DNA of 64,000 nucleotides from Agrobacterium fabrum str. C58 (lineage in GTDB: Bacteria; Pseudomonadota; Alphaproteobacteria; Rhizobiales; Rhizobiaceae): assembly GCF_000092025.1 (NCBI RefSeq), contig NC_003062.2, positions 2,230,001 through 2,294,000 on the forward strand, written 5' to 3'. Positions within the stretch are counted from its first letter, which is position 1. Each line of letters opens with the position of its first letter. Positions 8,735 through 17,388 of this stretch are shown piece by piece. The position numbers and the translations under genes are program-made. The notes below the pieces were generated by a model. It saw only the letters and a list, made by a program, of their open reading frames with translations, was not told where the DNA came from and ran no database searches.

Positions 8735-9913
8735 CTAACCACGCTTCACAACCCGCTGCAACGCCATCATCAGCCCACCGCCGATCAGCCCCCAGAAGGC
8801 CCCGGAAACGCCGGCGAAAGAGAGGCCGGATGCCGTGATGAGGAAGGTGATTGCCGCCGCCTCGCGGGTATCCGGCTCCTTGAAGGCTGCCACGGCGGAG
8901 CCGGAAAAGGCGCCGACCAGCGCCAGACCCGCCACCGCCTGAATGAGGATGGGCGGCGCCAGCGCCACGAAGGCCGTGACGGCGCCCGCGAGCAGACCGG
9001 AGATGATATAGCCGACACCGGCGATGATAGCCGCCCAGTAGCGTCGTTTTGGATCGGGATGGGCATCCTCGCCGGCGCACATCGCGGCCGTGATTGCCGC
9101 GAGATTGACCGCATGGCCACCGAACGGCGCTGAAAGCAACGAGAAAAACCCGCTCGCGGCGAAAAGCGGTCCGGGCTGCGGATCGTAGTGGTTGACCTTC
9201 AGCACTGCGATGCCGGGGATATTCTGCGAGGCCATGGTGACGATGAAGAGCGGCAGCGCAATGGAGACGACGGCGTGCAGGCTGAAGGTGGGCGTCACCC
9301 ATTCCATCGGCGGCGTCAGCGATTGCGCCACGCTGTCGAGAGCGCCCGCGGGAATATCGACACCGAAGATCATCACCAGCACAAAGGCTGCAAGCGCCGC
9401 GGGCACAGCGAAAAGCCGCCTGAAAGCGCCCACCACGATCCAGGCGAGGATGATGGGCAGGCCAAGCGCCGGGTTGAAACCGATTGCCTTGATCGGCGCG
9501 TAACACAGGCCGATGATAACCCCGGAGAGCATGGCATTGGCAAGCGGCGCGGGAATGGAGGCAACGGCCCTTCCGAGCGGCCTGAACAGGCCGGCAATGA
9601 TGATCAGGATGGCGCAGACGACAAAGCCGCCGACGGCCGCCGGAAAACCACCCTCGATCACCCCCGTGGTTGCCAAGAGGGCGCCACCGGGCGTCGACCA
9701 GGCCATGCTGATGGGCATCCTTGTCGCAACGGACAGAATGATCGCACACAGGCCCATCGCCACCGAAAGCACCATCAGCCCCGATGCCGCCTGAAAATCC
9801 GTCGCACCGACAGCCTTCAGACCCTGCAATATGACGGCGAAAGAGCTGGCGAAGCCGACAAAGGCGGTCAGGCACCCCATGAACAGACTCTGGACGGAAA
9901 AATCTTTCAGCAT
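8735..9913 (-). CDS. benE: BenE-family benzoate/H+ symporter
   Basis: The 392-residue protein is almost entirely hydrophobic with about 12 membrane spans. It carries family features such as MPISMAWSTPGGALLATTG, the PAPLANAMLSGVIIGLCY region and GGHAVNLAAITAAMCAGEDAH, which belong to the BenE group of the nucleobase-cation-symporter superfamily. BenE imports benzoate with protons. No benzoate-degradation genes flank it here, so the true substrate could be another aromatic acid. It is divergent from the phytase-like gene with a 262-base gap in which I see no clear regulatory site. Confidence 0.85.
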   Translation of the reverse strand: MLKDFSVQSLFMGCLTAFVGFASSFAVILQGLKAVGATDFQAASGLMVLSVAMGLCAIILSVATRMPISMAWSTPGGALLATTGVIEGGFPAAVGGFVVCAILIIIAGLFRPLGRAVASIPAPLANAMLSGVIIGLCYAPIKAIGFNPALGLPIILAWIVVGAFRRLFAVPAALAAFVLVMIFGVDIPAGALDSVAQSLTPPMEWVTPTFSLHAVVSIALPLFIVTMASQNIPGIAVLKVNHYDPQPGPLFAASGFFSLLSAPFGGHAVNLAAITAAMCAGEDAHPDPKRRYWAAIIAGVGYIISGLLAGAVTAFVALAPPILIQAVAGLALVGAFSGSAVAAFKEPDTREAAAITFLITASGLSFAGVSGAFWGLIGGGLMMALQRVVKRG

Positions 9914-10175
9914 GATGCACTCTGCGGCCTGCTGCCCGTCCTAAGAACCGCAGCTGTCTGCAGGGCGACGGGCAGGAACGAAACTTGAAGCGTGACACGC
10001 GAATCCCAAGATGGCGACACGCTTTGGATGAAGCATGACTATATTCAGGATCAAAAAAGACAAGGCTTGGCAAGATGAGCCACCGGACTTCAGGTACGGC
10101 TGCGTGCAAAACGTCATCAAAGTTTAGCGGCGGCGCGCTAATCCTCCCGGCAACAGCCACAGAGGAACCCTCGCC

Positions 10176-11258
10176 ATGCTCCGCATCGTCACCATTGCCG
10201 CCTGCTGCTTCATGGCCATTCCGGCCGCCGCTCAGACCCTGCCGCCGCCGGCCCTTCTCGGCCAGATCGTCGTGCCTTCGGGTCTCTCCATCAATGGCGT
10301 CGCCTTCGGCGGCATTTCGGATCTGGCTTTTGACAACGAGACCGGTCGTTATTTCGCCATTTCCGATGATCGCGTGGAAAAAGGCCCGGCCCGTTATTAC
10401 GAGCTGGAACTGGGCCTGACGGAAGGGGTGGCGACGCTCAATATCGCCGCCATGCACGAATTGAAGGACGAGACAGGCGCAGCCTTTGCGCCCAAGGGCA
10501 TCGATGCGGAAGGCATCGCGCTCGACCGCAAGGACGGCAAGCTTTACTGGTCTTCCGAACGCGACCTGAAGAACCAGCCAGCACTTTATGTCTCCAATCT
10601 CGACGGCAGCAATGTCAAACGGCTGGAACTGCCAGACGCCTATCTCGTCGATGAGGCGAAGACCAAGGGCGTGCAGAACAATCTCGGCTTCGAAGGCCTG
10701 ACGGTTACCCCCGGCTGGCTGATCGCCGCGACGGAAAACGCCCTGACCCAGGACGGCCAGAAGGCAACACCGCAGGCCGGCAGCCCGGCCCGCATTCTTG
10801 TCATCGACACGGCAACACAAAAGCCTGTCGCCGAACATGTCTACGTCACCGAGGCGATCTCCAAGACGCCTACCGCCGCCGAGCCGAAATATAATGATAA
10901 CGGCCTCTCCGCCCTCACCGCCCTGCCGGATGGCCGCTTCGTGGCGGTTGAGCGCAATTTCGCGTCCGGCGTCGGCAATCATATCCGCTTTTTCATCGTC
11001 GACCTCGGCGGTGCGGAAAACATCCTCGGCAAGGACAAGATCGACGTGGCAAATGTGCGCGCCGTATCGAAGACGCCGTGGTTCGAAATCAACGAAGGCG
11101 ATTTCGGTCTCGACATCGACAATATTGAAAGCCTGGCCTTCGGCCCGGTGGTGGATGGCAAGCAGATTTTCGTCATCGCCTCGGACGATAATTTCAATCC
11201 AGGCAAGCAGTTCACCCAGTTTGTGGCCTTTGCCATTCCCGCTAATCTGGGTCAGTAA
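10176..11258 (+). CDS. secreted esterase-like/phytase-like beta-propeller protein
   Basis: The first 20 residues form a signal peptide ending AAAQ. The rest (360 residues in all) matches the 'esterase-like activity of phytase' family: FGGISDLAFDNETGRYFAISD near residues 43-64, FAPKGIDAEGIAL, LGFEGLTVTPGW, and DIDNIESLAFGP toward the end. These repeated 'G-x-E-(G/A)-hydrophobic' blades fit a beta-propeller. It should be periplasmic or exported; the natural substrate is unknown and the 'esterase' label is a family name rather than a demonstrated reaction. Start supported by AGAGGAA upstream. Confidence 0.8.
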   Translation: MLRIVTIAACCFMAIPAAAQTLPPPALLGQIVVPSGLSINGVAFGGISDLAFDNETGRYFAISDDRVEKGPARYYELELGLTEGVATLNIAAMHELKDETGAAFAPKGIDAEGIALDRKDGKLYWSSERDLKNQPALYVSNLDGSNVKRLELPDAYLVDEAKTKGVQNNLGFEGLTVTPGWLIAATENALTQDGQKATPQAGSPARILVIDTATQKPVAEHVYVTEAISKTPTAAEPKYNDNGLSALTALPDGRFVAVERNFASGVGNHIRFFIVDLGGAENILGKDKIDVANVRAVSKTPWFEINEGDFGLDIDNIESLAFGPVVDGKQIFVIASDDNFNPGKQFTQFVAFAIPANLGQ

Positions 11259-11330
11259 AGTCGCTCAAGGCAGACTGCCGGCGCGGAACTTTCACCGGGC
11301 CGGCATCACAAACCGCGGTGAGATGCAGGC

Positions 11331-11975
11331 TCACCAGCGCAGCAGGCGTGAACCGGCAAAAGCGCCTATCACGCCGGTCAGGAGAATACCGAGCGAGTAC
11401 CAGATCAGCACAAAAGCCATGCCGTTTTCGGTGCAGAACCACGAATAGACCCAGGCCCCCGCCGCACCGGCCGCAAGGCCGGCGGCAAAACCCGCAAGCG
11501 TGGGATCGGCGGGAGCCGAATGCCTGAGAACCGCAAAATTTGCCAGAAACAGGGGCAGTGCGAAAGCAACGATAAGGAACGGGCAGTGCAGCGCCGATGA
11601 TCCGAGAATGAGAGTGCGATAGGTGCCCGGCAGGGCAAATCCAAGCTGGACCAGCGCGATCACCGCCATGGCGACAAAAATCACGGCAAGCCAGGCGAAC
11701 AGGCCGCCTCTGTCGCCATCCGGCCGCGCAAGACGCATGACGGCCAGAAATGCCGTCAGGGCGAGCAGGGCATTATAGGCGGATTTGACCCAGAAACCGG
11801 GTTCGGTCATCGCATCGCTCATATCCCTGCGTAGCCCCAGAATCAGGAACATCAACAGGAGCGAGAGGCCGAGTGCCGGCAAGGCTGCGCGCGCCAGCCT
11901 GCGCTCCAGCGCAGAAGCGGGGACGGGTTTCAGATCACCCGCCAGTTTTTCGATGATGTCTTCCGTCTTCCTCAT
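11331..11975 (-). CDS. nrsF: NrsF-family (DUF1109) membrane anti-sigma factor
   Basis: This 214-residue protein has a short cytoplasmic N-terminus and about six membrane helices. Two cysteines, Cys131 (ALHCPFL) and Cys181 (WFCTENGMAF), occupy the positions described in Caulobacter NrsF, where a conserved Cys pair is needed for metal/oxidant sensing by its partner sigma factor. The terminal motif CTENGMAFVLIWYSLG is characteristic of DUF1109. The gene overlaps the ECF sigma gene by 4 bases, so they are translationally coupled. By family analogy it holds the sigma factor at the membrane until stress. Confidence 0.88.
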   Translation of the reverse strand: MRKTEDIIEKLAGDLKPVPASALERRLARAALPALGLSLLLMFLILGLRRDMSDAMTEPGFWVKSAYNALLALTAFLAVMRLARPDGDRGGLFAWLAVIFVAMAVIALVQLGFALPGTYRTLILGSSALHCPFLIVAFALPLFLANFAVLRHSAPADPTLAGFAAGLAAGAAGAWVYSWFCTENGMAFVLIWYSLGILLTGVIGAFAGSRLLRW

Positions 11976-12526
11976 ATGTCCCCCCGCAACTTTGCCGCCA
12001 GGACTTTCAGCGTTCTGTGAATGCCGACCCTCGCCGCAAGCTCGGTCTGGCCGGATTTCTCTGCCGCTTCGGCGATCGACTGGCCTTCGAGCTTCACCCT
12101 TCGGATGAGGTCGCGCTGCCGCTCGGGCAATTCATTGAGCAGCCGCTCCACATCCATGCGGGCCGTGACCGCGTCGACGGACGACTCCGCTTCCAGTGTT
12201 TCATCGAGTTCGACTTCCGAAAACATGCGCCTCCCCCTGCCCCTGTAGTGATCGATGAGCTTGTAGCGCGCTATCGAGAAGAACCACGCCGTAAACGGTC
12301 GCGCACGGTCATAGGTCTCCCGCTTGGCGTGAAGCGACAACAGGGTTTCCTGCACAAGATCTTCCACATCGGCTCGAGCCGCATCGGCCATGCGCCGACC
12401 GTAATAGGCGACCAGCAGTCGCCTCAAGGCGTGGAGCAAATGCCTGTAGGAGGCTTCGTCCCCATCAAGGGAACGCAGCATCAGCATTTTCAGTGTTTCT
12501 TCCGAGGGGCTGCCAGTCATCGTCAC
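11972..12526 (-). CDS. ECF RNA polymerase sigma factor, SigF-like, partner of NrsF
   Basis: The 184-residue protein has sigma region 2 (ADVEDLVQETLLSLHAKR, then RPFTAWFFSIARYKLIDHYR) and region 4 (LPERQRDLIRRVKLEGQS, IAEAAEKSGQTELAARVGIH). Region 1 and 3 are absent, as in ECF sigmas, and the DUF1109 gene directly downstream identifies the SigF/NrsF class. The frame opens with GTG at 12526 and ATG at 12520; an internal ATG at 12487 (MLMLRSLDGD) is also possible. The promoter-like TGTAAC-N17-CGAA just upstream suggests autoregulation and leaves only a few bases of 5' UTR if the first starts are used. Confidence 0.9.
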   Translation of the reverse strand: MTMTGSPSEETLKMLMLRSLDGDEASYRHLLHALRRLLVAYYGRRMADAARADVEDLVQETLLSLHAKRETYDRARPFTAWFFSIARYKLIDHYRGRGRRMFSEVELDETLEAESSVDAVTARMDVERLLNELPERQRDLIRRVKLEGQSIAEAAEKSGQTELAARVGIHRTLKVLAAKLRGDI

Positions 12527-12536
12527 TATCGGGTTA

Positions 12537-12563
12537 TTCGCAAATCGGCAGGGTATTGTTACA
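12537..12563 (-). promoter_or_regulatory. putative ECF-sigma promoter of the sigF-nrsF operon
   Basis: Read on the minus strand, TGTAAC (12558-12563) and CGAA (12537-12540) are separated by exactly 17 bases. This resembles the GTAACC-N16/17-CGAA type recalled for Caulobacter SigF, and an identical arrangement faces the divergent gene. Confidence 0.65.
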
Positions 12564-12615
12564 TAGTGGCTTTAAAAAAATCTCGCCCGAACTTGTCGTC
12601 ACAAACGCGTGAAGA

Positions 12616-12642
12616 TGTAACGACCGGCTGGTCGCATCCGAA
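12616..12642 (+). promoter_or_regulatory. putative ECF-sigma promoter of the MXKDX gene
   Basis: TGTAAC (12616-12621) and CGAA (12639-12642) are separated by 17 bases, the same sequence and spacing as the divergent promoter at 12537-12563. It lies 65 bases before the ATG of the MXKDX gene. Confidence 0.65.
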
Positions 12643-12706
12643 TGGACAATCGTGAACCCCCGGCGCAATGCCGGCGGACACGCAACGACATCCAGAGGAG
12701 ACCTTC

Positions 12707-12964
12707 ATGACCCGCATCTTTACCGCCATTGCCACCGCCTCCCTCTTTTCCGTTCTGTCCTTTGCAGGCATCGCCCATGCCGACAGCATGAAAACCGATA
12801 CGATGAAGAAGGATACCATGCATAGTGACATGATGAAGGCGGAGACGATGAAGAAAGACGGCATGTCCATGACCAGCAAAAAAGACTGCATGCACAAGGC
12901 CGGCATGCAAAAGGACAAGATGAAAAAGGCCGACATGATGAAGGCCTGCGACACGATGAAATAA
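12707..12964 (+). CDS. pentapeptide MXKDX-repeat protein, secreted, Met/Lys-rich
   Basis: An 85-residue protein: a signal peptide of about 25 residues (ending GIAHA) is followed by pentads MKTDT, MKKDT, MHSDM, MKAET, MKKDG and degenerate copies to the end, the pattern named MXKDX. The mature part is full of Met and Lys with two His and two Cys, which suggests a periplasmic metal chelator or buffer, although the family has no proven function to my knowledge. ATG at 12707 follows GAGGAG; the frame extends 13 codons upstream without a ribosome site. It is divergent from the sigma/anti-sigma pair and shares its promoter type. Confidence 0.85.
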   Translation: MTRIFTAIATASLFSVLSFAGIAHADSMKTDTMKKDTMHSDMMKAETMKKDGMSMTSKKDCMHKAGMQKDKMKKADMMKACDTMK

Positions 12965-13012
12965 GCGCGCAGCCCGGCTGACCAGCGGCGAAACACACCC
13001 GCCGGCCTGAAC

Positions 13013-13050
13013 GCAAAAAGCCCGCGCCGGTTCTCACCGATGCGGGCTTT
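13013..13050 (-). terminator. rho-independent terminator of clpP
   Basis: Minus-strand stem AAAGCCCGC / GCGGGCTTT (13042-13050 with 13018-13026) ends in TTTTT, 21 bases after the clpP stop. Confidence 0.75.
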
Positions 13051-13070
13051 CTCAACTGAAAATCGGAAAC

Positions 13071-13652
13071 TCAGAGTTCCGACTGGCTTTCGACGATCTT
13101 GCCGACGAGGCCATAATCCTTGGCGTCATCAGCGCTCAGCCAGTAATCGCGATCGATATCCTTGGCGATCTTTTCTTCGGTCTGGCCGGTGGCCTTGGAG
13201 AAGATCTTGATCAGGCGCTGGTTCATCTTGATGATTTCGCGGGCCTGGATTTCGATGTCGGATGCCATGCCGCGCGTACCGCCGGAGGGTTGGTGCAGCA
13301 GGAAGCGGGTATTTGGCAGGCAAAGGCGACGTTCCTTCGGCACCGAAACATAGATCAGCGCGCCGGCGGAAGCGACCCAGCCCGTGCCGATGATATAGAC
13401 CTTCGGCTTGATGAACTTGATCATGTCATGGATGGAATCACCCGATTCCACGTGACCGCCCGGCGAATTGACGTAAACGCGAATGTCGTCGTCGCTGGCG
13501 GCGGCAAGGGCCACGAGCTGCGTGCAGACCTTCTGCGCCAGTTCCTGCGTGATGCCACCATAGATGAAGATCGAACGCGACTTGAAAAGATTCGCTTCCG
13601 TTTCCTTGCCGATCGGCAGTTCCTTGCTCTTGTCGTCTTCGTCTTCGTTCAT
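13071..13652 (-). CDS. clpP: ATP-dependent Clp protease proteolytic subunit (ClpP paralogue)
   Basis: The 193-residue protein carries the full serine-protease triad in family order: Ser95 in GWVASAGAL, His120 in LLHQPSGG and Asp169 in DIDRDYW. These are offset by three from the E. coli ClpP numbering. The active-site Ser context (VASAG instead of AASMG) and the acidic N-terminus mark it as one of the extra rhizobial ClpP paralogues rather than the main ClpP beside clpX; neither tig nor clpX is nearby. ATG 13652 follows GGAGAG; ATG 13676 is an alternative. It works in the cytoplasm with Clp ATPases. Confidence 0.9.
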
Positions 13653-13886
13653 CAACGGCTCTCCAGCGTAATTCATGCATGCCCTTCGGACATAGTGCGA
13701 CTTGTTACGTAAGGCAATGAGAGAAAAAGGCAAGGTTTGCCCGCCAACAATAAACACCACCACCGGCAGATGACGCATGGACAGCCTCTTGGCCTTCGAG
13801 ATATCGTCCCGTGTCTCATTGCCGCGCCGCCCGTGGCGGGAAGCCCAAGATCCCGCTGTGAACGGCAACAATTTCAAGAGGGAATC

Positions 13887-14477
13887 ATGTTGAAAAGACT
13901 AAGCCTCGCCGCCGCCGCACTCGGCCTCACCACCCTGCCCGCGTTTGCCCATCTGAACCCGGAAGAACACGGCTCCTTCATGGCTGGTGTTTCCCACCCC
14001 TTCTTCGGTGCGGACCATATTCTGGCGATGGTGGCCGTCGGTATCTGGGCCTCGCAGATCGCCTCTGCCCGCAACGACCGCAAGGCGCTGTGGATCGTGC
14101 CCGCCGCCTTCGTCGGCACCATGGCCGTCGGCTTCCTGATGGCGGTTTACGGCGTCGAACTTCCCTTCGTCGAACCCGCCATTCTCGCCTCGGTCATCGG
14201 CCTTGGCCTGCTGGTGGCCATGGCGGCAAGGCTCCCCACGGCAGCAGCGGCGGCCGTCGTTGGTGCTTTCGCCCTTTTTCACGGCCATGCCCATGGCGGT
14301 GAACTCGGTAGCGCGGGTGCCCTGCAATTCGGTATCGGCTTCATGATTGCCACCGCCATCCTGCATCTTGCCGGCATCGCGCTCGGTCTCGGCATCGCCC
14401 GTTTCGGCTCGGCCGCAAGCCGCACCGTCGGCGCGCTGACGGCGATTGCGGGCCTCTCGCTTGCCTTTGGCGGTTGA
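13887..14477 (+). CDS. hupE: HupE/UreJ-family membrane protein
   Basis: A cleavable signal (ending AFAH) precedes the family signature [19 protein letters not shown], with its metal-binding H-P-x3-D-H motif at residues 41-48 or so, and the later [13 protein letters not shown]is cluster. About six membrane helices fill the 196 residues. Relatives import nickel (hydrogenase or urease systems) or cobalt. Neither urease nor hydrogenase genes are adjacent, and I found no B12 box upstream, so the metal is undetermined. The ATG at 13887 follows AAGAGGGA. Confidence 0.87.
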
Positions 14478-14577
14478 GGATCATTACCGAAATTTAAAAT
14501 TTGGACCGCTTTGAAAAGCCTGAATTGTGGCCTACCTCCTTATCGTGGATTTACGCTTCACGGTAAGGAGGCAGCAT

Positions 14578-15324
14578 ATGTCACCGGAAGAAAGCCAGCT
14601 TCTCAAGGGGCTGTTCGACAGGACCAAAACCGCATCCGCCACCCCGCGTGACCGCGAGGCGGAAACATTGATCGCAGACGCCGTGCGCGATCAGCCCGCA
14701 GCTCCCTATTATCTCGCCCAGGCGGTGATCGTTCAGGAAAAGGGTCTGGAAGCGGCAGCCGCCCATATCAAACAGCTCGAAGACCGCATCCATGCGCTGG
14801 AAAGCGGTGGCAGCGCCCCGCAGGCGGCGGCGCAGGGCGGTTTCCTCAGTTCCATCTTCGGCACCGGCCAGCCGCAGCCGCCCGCACCTGCACCAGCCCC
14901 GGCGGCTGCACCAGGCTCCTGGCGTAACGATACCGCCGGCCAGACTGCCGGCCCTTGGGGCGCACCTGCCGCTCAGCAATCAGCCGGGCCCTGGAGCCAG
15001 CAACCCGCCGCCGTCGGACGTTCGGGTGGCGGCTTTTTGCAGGGCGCGCTCGGCACCGCCGCAGGTGTCGCCGGCGGCATGCTGCTTGCCAATTCGCTGA
15101 GCGGCATTTTCGGCAGCCACATGTCGTCGCTTGGCCTTGGCTCGCCCTTCGGCGGCGGCAATGTTGCTGGTAACGCACCCGTCGAGGAAACCGTCATCAA
15201 CAACTATTACGGTGACAGCGCCAACCCGCAGGATAACAACGATGACGATATCCAGCAGGCCGATTACGACGATAGCGCCGACGACATGGATTCCGATTCA
15301 GGCGACGACGGTTCGTTCGCCTGA
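14578..15324 (+). CDS. DUF2076 protein
   Basis: The 248-residue protein starts with MSPEESQLLKGLFDRTK and continues with DRDAETLI-like and AAPYYLAQAVIVQE segments, the DUF2076 N-terminal helical domain. A Pro/Ala/Gln-rich linker (about residues 85-145), a Gly-rich segment with FLQGALGTAAGVAGGMLLA, and a very acidic Asp-rich tail (DDSADDMDSDSGDD) follow. The ATG at 14578 has an ideal AAGGAGG. The family is widespread and often described as a periplasmic ligand-binding sensor protein, but no signal peptide is evident here, so localisation is unclear. Confidence 0.8.
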   Translation: MSPEESQLLKGLFDRTKTASATPRDREAETLIADAVRDQPAAPYYLAQAVIVQEKGLEAAAAHIKQLEDRIHALESGGSAPQAAAQGGFLSSIFGTGQPQPPAPAPAPAAAPGSWRNDTAGQTAGPWGAPAAQQSAGPWSQQPAAVGRSGGGFLQGALGTAAGVAGGMLLANSLSGIFGSHMSSLGLGSPFGGGNVAGNAPVEETVINNYYGDSANPQDNNDDDIQQADYDDSADDMDSDSGDDGSFA

Positions 15325-15349
15325 GCCTGCAATCGCCTGAAAAGCCGGA

Positions 15350-15814
15350 TCAGCCGCGACCCCGATACGGTGCAACGCCCTGATCCGGCAGCCATACGCC
15401 TTCGGGGGCGGCTCCCGTCTGCCAGAACACGTCGATCGGAATGCCGCCGCGCGGATACCAGTAGGCGCCGATGCGCAGCCATTTCGGCTGCAGCAGCTCC
15501 ACCAGCCGCTTGGCAATATAGACCGAGCAGTCCTCGTGGAATGCGCCATGATTGCGGAAAGACTGCAGAAACAGCTTCAGCGACTTCGATTCCACCAGAA
15601 AATCGCCCGGAATATAGTCGATGACGATATGGGCGAAATCCGGCTGGCCGGTCATTGGGCACAGCGAGGTGAATTCGGGCGCGGTGAAGCGCACGACATA
15701 ATCGGTGCCAGCATTGCCGTTTGGCACTTTTTCGAGAACAGCCTTTTCCGGGCTCTCTGGCGTATCAACCTTCGTGCCCAGCTGCGACAGGCCGGAAACA
15801 TCCGTCACGGACAT
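15350..15814 (-). CDS. queF: NADPH-dependent preQ0 reductase QueF
   Basis: The 154-residue protein is the short (type I) QueF, which reduces 7-cyano-7-deazaguanine to preQ1 in queuosine synthesis. The catalytic Cys52 and Asp59 are in [13 protein letters not shown], and the family motif [20 protein letters not shown] follows. ATG 15814 comes after AGGAG; the 17-codon upstream extension is unlikely. No other queuosine gene is in the window, and no preQ1 riboswitch-like sequence was seen in the short upstream region. Confidence 0.93.
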   Translation of the reverse strand: MSVTDVSGLSQLGTKVDTPESPEKAVLEKVPNGNAGTDYVVRFTAPEFTSLCPMTGQPDFAHIVIDYIPGDFLVESKSLKLFLQSFRNHGAFHEDCSVYIAKRLVELLQPKWLRIGAYWYPRGGIPIDVFWQTGAAPEGVWLPDQGVAPYRGRG

Positions 15815-15861
15815 GCAAAACTCCTGATTATTCAAAACCGGATCATTGCGACCCGGACTGT

Positions 15862-16764
15862 TCAAACGATGACTTTGACGCCATGCGCCTTTTCGCCCTC
15901 AGGCTCGACGTGAATGGCAAGGCTGGCGCCCGGTATGACGTCCCTTATGGCATCTTCAAGGCGGTCGCAAATATCATGCGCCTCCTGCACCGTCATGCTG
16001 GCGGGAACGACCACATGGAAATCGATGAAGGCGGCCGAACCGGCGCGGCGGGTTCTCAGATCATGCACGCCGATGACGCCACCTGAATTTTCGGCGATCG
16101 CCTTCTTGATCGCCTCGTCCTCTTCCGGCTCCACCGCCCGGTCCATCAACCCGCCAAGCGAATGAATAATGACCTTGGAACCCTGGAACAGGATGTTGAT
16201 GGCGACCAGTATGGCAAGCAGCGGATCGAGAATGGCGTAACCCGTCATCAGCGCCAGAACGAGGCCGACAAGAACGCCGACCGAGGTCACGACGTCAGAC
16301 ATAATATGGTGACCGTCAGCCGCAAGCGCGGGTGAAGAATGTTTTTTACCAACACGGATCAGGATCGTCGCCCACACCGCGTTGATCACGCCGGCCATGG
16401 CGTTGATGGCCAGACCGAGGGCCGGTGCTTCCGGCAGCCTCGGATTGAAAAGAGCACCCCAGGCCTCCTGCACGATCAGAAGCGCAGCGACGACGATCAG
16501 CACGCCTTCCACGACAGCGGAAATATACTCCGCCTTGTGGTGGCCGAACTGGTGGTCGTCATCGGCCGGCTTCTGCGCGTAACGAATGACGAAATAGGCG
16601 ATGAAGGCTGCGACCACATTGACCGTCGATTCCAGACCATCGGACAGGAGTGCTACCGAGCCCGTGACCCACCAGGCCACGAGCTTGAGACCGAGTACAC
16701 CGAAAGAAAGCGGGATGCCCCAGAATGCGAGCTTCCTGACCAGCGCATTGCCTTCATTGTTCAT
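15862..16764 (-). CDS. cation diffusion facilitator (CDF) family transporter
   Basis: Six membrane helices and the CDF signature region are present: [19 protein letters not shown] contains the first D-x3-(D) metal site and [16 protein letters not shown] the HxxxD site of helix 5. A C-terminal cytoplasmic domain ([26 protein letters not shown]) binds regulatory metal. This 300-residue protein should export a divalent cation such as Zn, Fe or Mn from the cytoplasm. Start chosen at ATG 16764 (MNNEGN); a longer frame to 16818 has no ribosome site. It lies 47 bases upstream of queF on the same strand. Confidence 0.9.
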   Translation of the reverse strand: MNNEGNALVRKLAFWGIPLSFGVLGLKLVAWWVTGSVALLSDGLESTVNVVAAFIAYFVIRYAQKPADDDHQFGHHKAEYISAVVEGVLIVVAALLIVQEAWGALFNPRLPEAPALGLAINAMAGVINAVWATILIRVGKKHSSPALAADGHHIMSDVVTSVGVLVGLVLALMTGYAILDPLLAILVAINILFQGSKVIIHSLGGLMDRAVEPEEDEAIKKAIAENSGGVIGVHDLRTRRAGSAAFIDFHVVVPASMTVQEAHDICDRLEDAIRDVIPGASLAIHVEPEGEKAHGVKVIV

Positions 16765-16810
16765 TTTCTGCCCCCGTGCGGATGCGAACGAATTGCATGA
16801 TCGATTGCCA

Positions 16811-16854
16811 AAACGCACGAACCGCGCGCACGGGGTGGCCGTGCGCGCGGTTCG
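16811..16854 (-). terminator. strong hairpin downstream of the VOC gene
   Basis: A perfect 16-bp inverted repeat (16818-16833 and 16839-16854) with a 5-base loop is followed, on the minus strand, by TGCGTTTTGG. It lies 65 bases beyond the stop of the VOC gene and just before the CDF gene, isolating the two units. Confidence 0.7.
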
Positions 16855-16919
16855 CTATTGGCTTTTCTATCGTTCAAACCGCAGGCGAGGTCAAGAGCCG
16901 GACGGTGAAGGCCCGAACC

Positions 16920-17321
16920 TCAATCCCCGTCTTTTTGCTCGCAGAAACGGATACGGTTGCCGAACGGATCAATGACTTCCATGACATCGCCCCAGGGCAG
17001 TTCTTCAACGCCCGGATTGAGGAAGCGATATTTTTTGCCGACCAGTTCCTTCTGAAAGGCGTGAACGCCCCGCATGGTCACGAAGATGTTGGAACCCGGT
17101 GTCGCATCACCGTGATGGCCGCTGAGGTGAAGCCCCATTCCGGCCCGCGAAACCTGCATGTAGAGCGGGAAGTTTTCACCAAAACGATGTTCCCAGTCGA
17201 CCTCGAAACCGAGAAAATCGACATAAAACTCCCTCGCCTTGGCCTCGTCGAAAATTCTGACGATCGGGAATATCCGCTCGAAGCCGATTTCCCCAAAGGT
17301 TTGCGTTTCGGCATCGACCAC
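16920..17321 (-). CDS. glyoxalase/VOC-superfamily protein
   Basis: This 133-residue protein has the two beta-alpha-beta-beta-beta modules of the vicinal-oxygen-chelate fold: FPIVRIFDEAKAREFYVDFL in the first, and GDVMEVIDPFGNRIRFCEQ as the usual last strand with a candidate metal-ligand Glu. It resembles bleomycin-resistance/glyoxalase-like proteins. The substrate is unknown. It lies between the livJ-type terminator and its own strong hairpin, so it is probably a single-gene unit. Confidence 0.8.
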   Translation of the reverse strand: MVDAETQTFGEIGFERIFPIVRIFDEAKAREFYVDFLGFEVDWEHRFGENFPLYMQVSRAGMGLHLSGHHGDATPGSNIFVTMRGVHAFQKELVGKKYRFLNPGVEELPWGDVMEVIDPFGNRIRFCEQKDGD

Positions 17322-17344
17322 GCTGCCCTACCTCTTTTCAGACC

Positions 17345-17380
17345 GTAAAATGAAACCGGCCGCAACAGGTGCGGCCGGTT
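17345..17380 (-). terminator. terminator of the LivJ-type gene
   Basis: A perfect 10-bp stem (AACCGGCCGC / GCGGCCGGTT, 17354-17363 and 17371-17380) lies 9 bases after the stop and is followed on the minus strand by TCATTTTAC. Confidence 0.7.
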
Positions 17381-17388
17381 CGATCAGC

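Noticed and set aside
8730..10982. 750-residue minus-strand frame spanning benE and the phytase-like gene
   Set aside because: It runs out of frame through benE and antisense through the phytase-like gene; low-complexity Arg/Gly-rich translation shows it is a high-GC artefact.
13653..13886. possible cobalamin riboswitch before hupE
   Set aside because: No B12-box-like sequence was found in the 234-base gap; only a small CCCG/CGGG hairpin is visible.
15815..15900. possible preQ1 riboswitch before queF
   Set aside because: The region is short and mostly the end of the CDF gene; no preQ1-like stem and A-rich tail seen.
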